NCBI RefSeq assembly: GCF_018603905.1
Contig: NZ_JAHFZZ010000013.1
Span: 270,051-334,050, forward strand
DNA: 64,000 nucleotides
Source: Nonomuraea sp. NEAU-A123
GTDB taxonomy: Bacteria > Actinomycetota > Actinomycetes > Streptosporangiales > Streptosporangiaceae
Direction: 5' to 3'
Shown here: positions 61,568-64,000 of the stretch, one piece after another
Layout of the letters: the number at the start of each line of letters is the position of its first letter
Numbering within the stretch: position 1 is the first letter of the stretch
Notes under the pieces: model-generated
What the model saw: only the letters and a program-made list of their open reading frames with translations
What the model was told of the DNA's origin: nothing
Databases searched by the model: none
Position numbers and translations under genes: made by a program

Positions 61568-62344
61568 ATGTCCAAGCAGATCCAGGTCTCCGGCCTAGAC
61601 GCCTACTACGGCGGGCACAAGGCCATCGAGGACGTCTCGATGACCATCGAGCCGCGTTCGATCACGGCGTTCATCGGCCCCTCGGGGTGCGGCAAGTCGA
61701 CGTTCCTGCGCACGCTCAACCGCATGCACGAGGTCATCCCCGGCGCACGCGTCGAGGGCAAGGTCCTGCTCGACGGCGAGGACCTGTACGCCGCCAACGT
61801 CGAGCCGGTCTCCGTGCGCCGGATGATCGGCATGGTCTTCCAGCGCCCCAACCCGTTCCCCACGATGTCGATCTACGAGAACGTGGCCGCCGGGCTCCGG
61901 CTCAACGGCCGCGTGGCCAAGTCGGAGATGGACGGCGTCGTCGAGACGTCGCTGAAGGGCGCCAACCTCTGGAACGAGGTCAAGGACCGCCTCAACAAGC
62001 CCGGCGCGGGCCTGTCGGGCGGCCAGCAGCAGCGGCTCTGCATCGCCCGGGCCATCGCGGTCCAGCCCCAGGTACTGCTGATGGACGAGCCCTGTTCCGC
62101 GCTCGACCCGATCTCCACGCTGGCCATCGAGGACCTGATGGCCAAGCTCAAGGACGACTACACGATCGTGATCGTCACCCACAACATGCAGCAGGCCGCC
62201 CGGGTCAGCGACCGGACCGCCTTCTTCAACCTCACCGCGCAAGGCAAGCCCGGCAAGGTCGTCGAGATGGACGAGACCTCCCGCATGTTCACCAATCCCA
62301 CCGAGAAGGCAACCGAGGACTACATCACCGGGCGCTTCGGCTGA
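61568..62344 (+). CDS. pstB: Phosphate ABC transporter ATP-binding protein
   Basis: 258 residues. Walker A GPSGCGKST, LNRMHEVIPGARVEGKVLLDGEDLY, signature LSGGQQQRLCIARAIAV, Walker B VLLMDEPCSALDP. AAGGGG upstream. No phoU follows, and the next gene starts in the stop codon. Confidence 0.97.
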   Translation: MSKQIQVSGLDAYYGGHKAIEDVSMTIEPRSITAFIGPSGCGKSTFLRTLNRMHEVIPGARVEGKVLLDGEDLYAANVEPVSVRRMIGMVFQRPNPFPTMSIYENVAAGLRLNGRVAKSEMDGVVETSLKGANLWNEVKDRLNKPGAGLSGGQQQRLCIARAIAVQPQVLLMDEPCSALDPISTLAIEDLMAKLKDDYTIVIVTHNMQQAARVSDRTAFFNLTAQGKPGKVVEMDETSRMFTNPTEKATEDYITGRFG

Positions 62345-63066
62345 TGATCCACCAGCAGGCGGCATCAACTGTGAACGGGGACACGAGAACGAAGCCCATC
62401 CTGCTCATCGCAGACCCTGACGAAGGGGTCGTGGAGGACGTGGCCACCGCCCTCGAACGGGAGGGCGTGTCGGTCACCGGCGTCCCCGACGGAGCCCAGG
62501 GGCTGATCCAGGCCGGGGCGCTGCAGCCTGACGTGGTCCTCGTGTCGGCCACGCTGCCGGTCATCGGCGCCGTCGACTTCGTCCGCGCGGTACGGCTCTC
62601 GCGGACCGTGCCCGTCCTGCTCGGCGTTGGCGAGGGGCACGCCGAGCAAGCCGTACAGGCACTCGCCGCCGGCGCCGTGGCCTGCGTGGCCAGACCGTAC
62701 CGGGTGCCGGAATTACTGCCGTTCATCCACGCGGCCTCCCCAGACGGGCACAAGGTGCTGGTCGTGGGCGGCGTCGAGCTCGACGCGCAGGCCTACCAGG
62801 TACGTGTGGAGGGGCGGATCGTGCACCTGCCGCTGCGCGAGTTCGAGCTGCTGCAGTACCTGATGAGCAACGCGAACCGTACGGTCACGCGCGAGCAGAT
62901 CATGCGGCACGTGTGGCACTCGGGGTCCAGCACCTCGACGAACACGATCGCGGTGCACGTCAAACGGCTGCGGGCCCGGCTGGGCGACGACGAGGACATG
63001 CTGATCCAGACGGTACGCGGCGTGGGCTACCGACTGGTCACACCCGGCACCTCCGGCCCCGTGTGA
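62344..63066 (+). CDS. OmpR-type regulator with a degenerate receiver
   Basis: 240 residues; the start overlaps the pstB stop (TGATG), so it belongs to the pst operon. The receiver keeps an acidic pair (ADPDE, Asp24/Asp26), but the phosphoacceptor position is Ser68 (VVLVSATLP), the switch Thr/Ser is Gly94 and the conserved Lys is Arg117 (ARPYR). The C-terminal winged helix is intact (LPLREFELLQYLMSNANRTVTREQIMRHVW, NTIAVHVKRLRARLGDDEDMLIQTVRGVGYRL). It should act without Asp phosphorylation, as known for orphan regulators such as GlnR. Confidence 0.88.
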   Translation: MIHQQAASTVNGDTRTKPILLIADPDEGVVEDVATALEREGVSVTGVPDGAQGLIQAGALQPDVVLVSATLPVIGAVDFVRAVRLSRTVPVLLGVGEGHAEQAVQALAAGAVACVARPYRVPELLPFIHAASPDGHKVLVVGGVELDAQAYQVRVEGRIVHLPLREFELLQYLMSNANRTVTREQIMRHVWHSGSSTSTNTIAVHVKRLRARLGDDEDMLIQTVRGVGYRLVTPGTSGPV

Positions 63067-63075
63067 CCTGTTCGG

Positions 63076-63870
63076 TCAGGTACGGCACGACCGGAACGAT
63101 TTCATGATCCGCTCGGTCACGCCCTCGACGGTCGCGATGCCCTGGCCGGTGTCGGCGTTGTTCTCGGTCAGTACGGCCAACGCGTAGTCGTGGCCGTGGC
63201 CACGGATGAGGCCGACGCTGACGATGGCCCAGCGCTTGGTGGATACGCGCTTCAGCCAGCCGTTCTTCAGCGCGACCCGGTCACCCTTGCACCTGGCGGC
63301 GCTCACGCCCCAGTCCTGGCCGTCGACCACCTTGCCCATCAGCTTGAGCACCTGAGCACGGTCCTTGGCCCGGAGCGGGCTCTTGGCCGACACGAGCGCC
63401 TTCATCAGGCGCACCTGGTCTTCGGCCGAAGTCCTGGTGATGCCCCAGCAGTACAGGTCGACGCAGTTGCCCGGAACGCCCTGAGTGTGCCGTAGGCCGT
63501 ACTTCTTGCCCGCCTTCGTGAACCCGGCGGCCCCGCCGATGCGCAGCCAGAGCCGGTCGGCGGCGTGGTTGTCGCTGTAGCGGATCATGAGGTCGGCGTC
63601 GCGCCTGGTGGCCTTCGAGAGCTTGTGCCAGGGGGTCTTGAGGAGGAGCGCCATGAGGATCTGCACTTTGGCGGTGCTCGCGGTGATCAGGCGTTCGTTG
63701 CGGTGATAGCGGTAGAGGCGGCCGGTGGTGAGATCTTTGACCATGGCCGTGACGGGACCCGGACGACCGGCCAGGTAGCGATCGAGACGCTTGGTGATCT
63801 TCTTGGCCTCGATCGGCGGATCCGGCTTGGACTTCTTGGGCGACTTCACCGGCGCCGGGACTTCGACCAT
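63076..63870 (-). CDS. Class A beta-lactamase-like serine hydrolase
   Basis: 264 residues. SxxK motif ASTAKV (Ser65, Lys68), SDN motif YSDNHAA (Ser99) and a KTG-like KNGWL near the end. It lacks a signal peptide from this start; the N-terminus is Lys/Pro-rich (APVKSPKKSKPDPP). The Glu of the omega loop is not obvious, so true beta-lactamase activity is uncertain. It converges with the pst-linked regulator. A transposase end lies just upstream. Confidence 0.82.
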   Translation of the reverse strand: MVEVPAPVKSPKKSKPDPPIEAKKITKRLDRYLAGRPGPVTAMVKDLTTGRLYRYHRNERLITASTAKVQILMALLLKTPWHKLSKATRRDADLMIRYSDNHAADRLWLRIGGAAGFTKAGKKYGLRHTQGVPGNCVDLYCWGITRTSAEDQVRLMKALVSAKSPLRAKDRAQVLKLMGKVVDGQDWGVSAARCKGDRVALKNGWLKRVSTKRWAIVSVGLIRGHGHDYALAVLTENNADTGQGIATVEGVTERIMKSFRSCRT

Positions 63871-63885
63871 GACGGCTCTTCGAAG

Positions 63886-64000
63886 TTAAGCGGGGTTGAG
63901 GTGTCCGCGGCCTTTTCGGGTGGTGGCGCATCGGGTGCGTAGTCGCTGGTTTCCTGGGTTGCGGAAGCCGTAGGCGTCGCGGGCGGTGGTCTTGATGACG
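63886..64000 (-). mobile_element. ISL3-type transposase, C-terminal end (partial)
   Basis: The frame from the window edge reads VIKTTARDAYGFRNPGNQRL, RTRCATTRKGRGHLNPA, stop. DAYGFRNxxNQRLR is the conserved end of ISL3-family transposases. The rest lies beyond the window. Confidence 0.85.

Overview
The window is high-GC chromosomal DNA from a filamentous actinomycete. This rests on a combined set of markers: a Kgd-type 2-oxoglutarate dehydrogenase, a WhiB1/WblE protein, the SigR/RsrA redox switch, a DasR-like GntR regulator, nickel superoxide dismutase with SodX, an NsdA-like regulator, a PASTA kinase, a SARP/AfsR-type regulator and many apparently leaderless genes. The overall look suggests Streptosporangiales (for example Nonomuraea or relatives), but the genus is inference. 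No rRNA, tRNA or CRISPR array was seen.

Layout. 1-10 kb: the 3' part of kgd, a Fic remnant, a DUF4097/PadR pair, an MpaB-type oxygenase, a quinone-oxidoreductase-like enzyme, a vapBC pair and a thiolase. 10-19.5 kb: a tandem family of six exported trypsin-fold proteins (P1-P6 here). P1 is a pseudogene, P2 keeps the catalytic serine, and P3-P6 carry aspartate in its place. P3-P5 share TTG starts and a 5' leader hairpin with compensatory changes. P4 and P5 are preceded by perfect CRP-type palindromes. 19.5-32 kb: NsdA-like regulator, malic enzyme, an amino-acid ABC importer, CGNR protein, sodX/sodN, an RsbW-like anti-sigma factor with its sigma factor, a lipid kinase, whiB1, a PdtaS-like kinase and dasR. 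32-37 kb: an AfsR/SARP-type regulator, then an MFS exporter preceded by a nine-residue leader peptide and a perfect intrinsic terminator (probable attenuator). 37-50 kb: SNase-like nuclease, a two-component system with a second DUF4097 protein, a TPP enzyme, PASTA kinase, thioesterase, biotin carboxylase with biotinyl carrier, an HD/HD-GYP membrane pair with a small membrane peptide, and a sugar epimerase. 50-58.5 kb: rsrA/sigR, methyltransferase, DksA-like protein, SRAP protein, aroA, rsgA, hisN, fructosamine-kinase-like protein and LMW-PTP. 58.5-64 kb: pstSCAB behind a PHO box, followed by an OmpR-type regulator whose receiver lacks the phosphoacceptor aspartate, then a class-A beta-lactamase-like hydrolase and the end of an ISL3-type transposase.

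The most unusual parts are the exported pseudoprotease array (shared leader RNA, CRP-type sites), the leader-peptide attenuator of the MFS gene, and the pseudo-receiver regulator in the pst operon. Functional names come from motif and family recognition by eye; no database search was possible.
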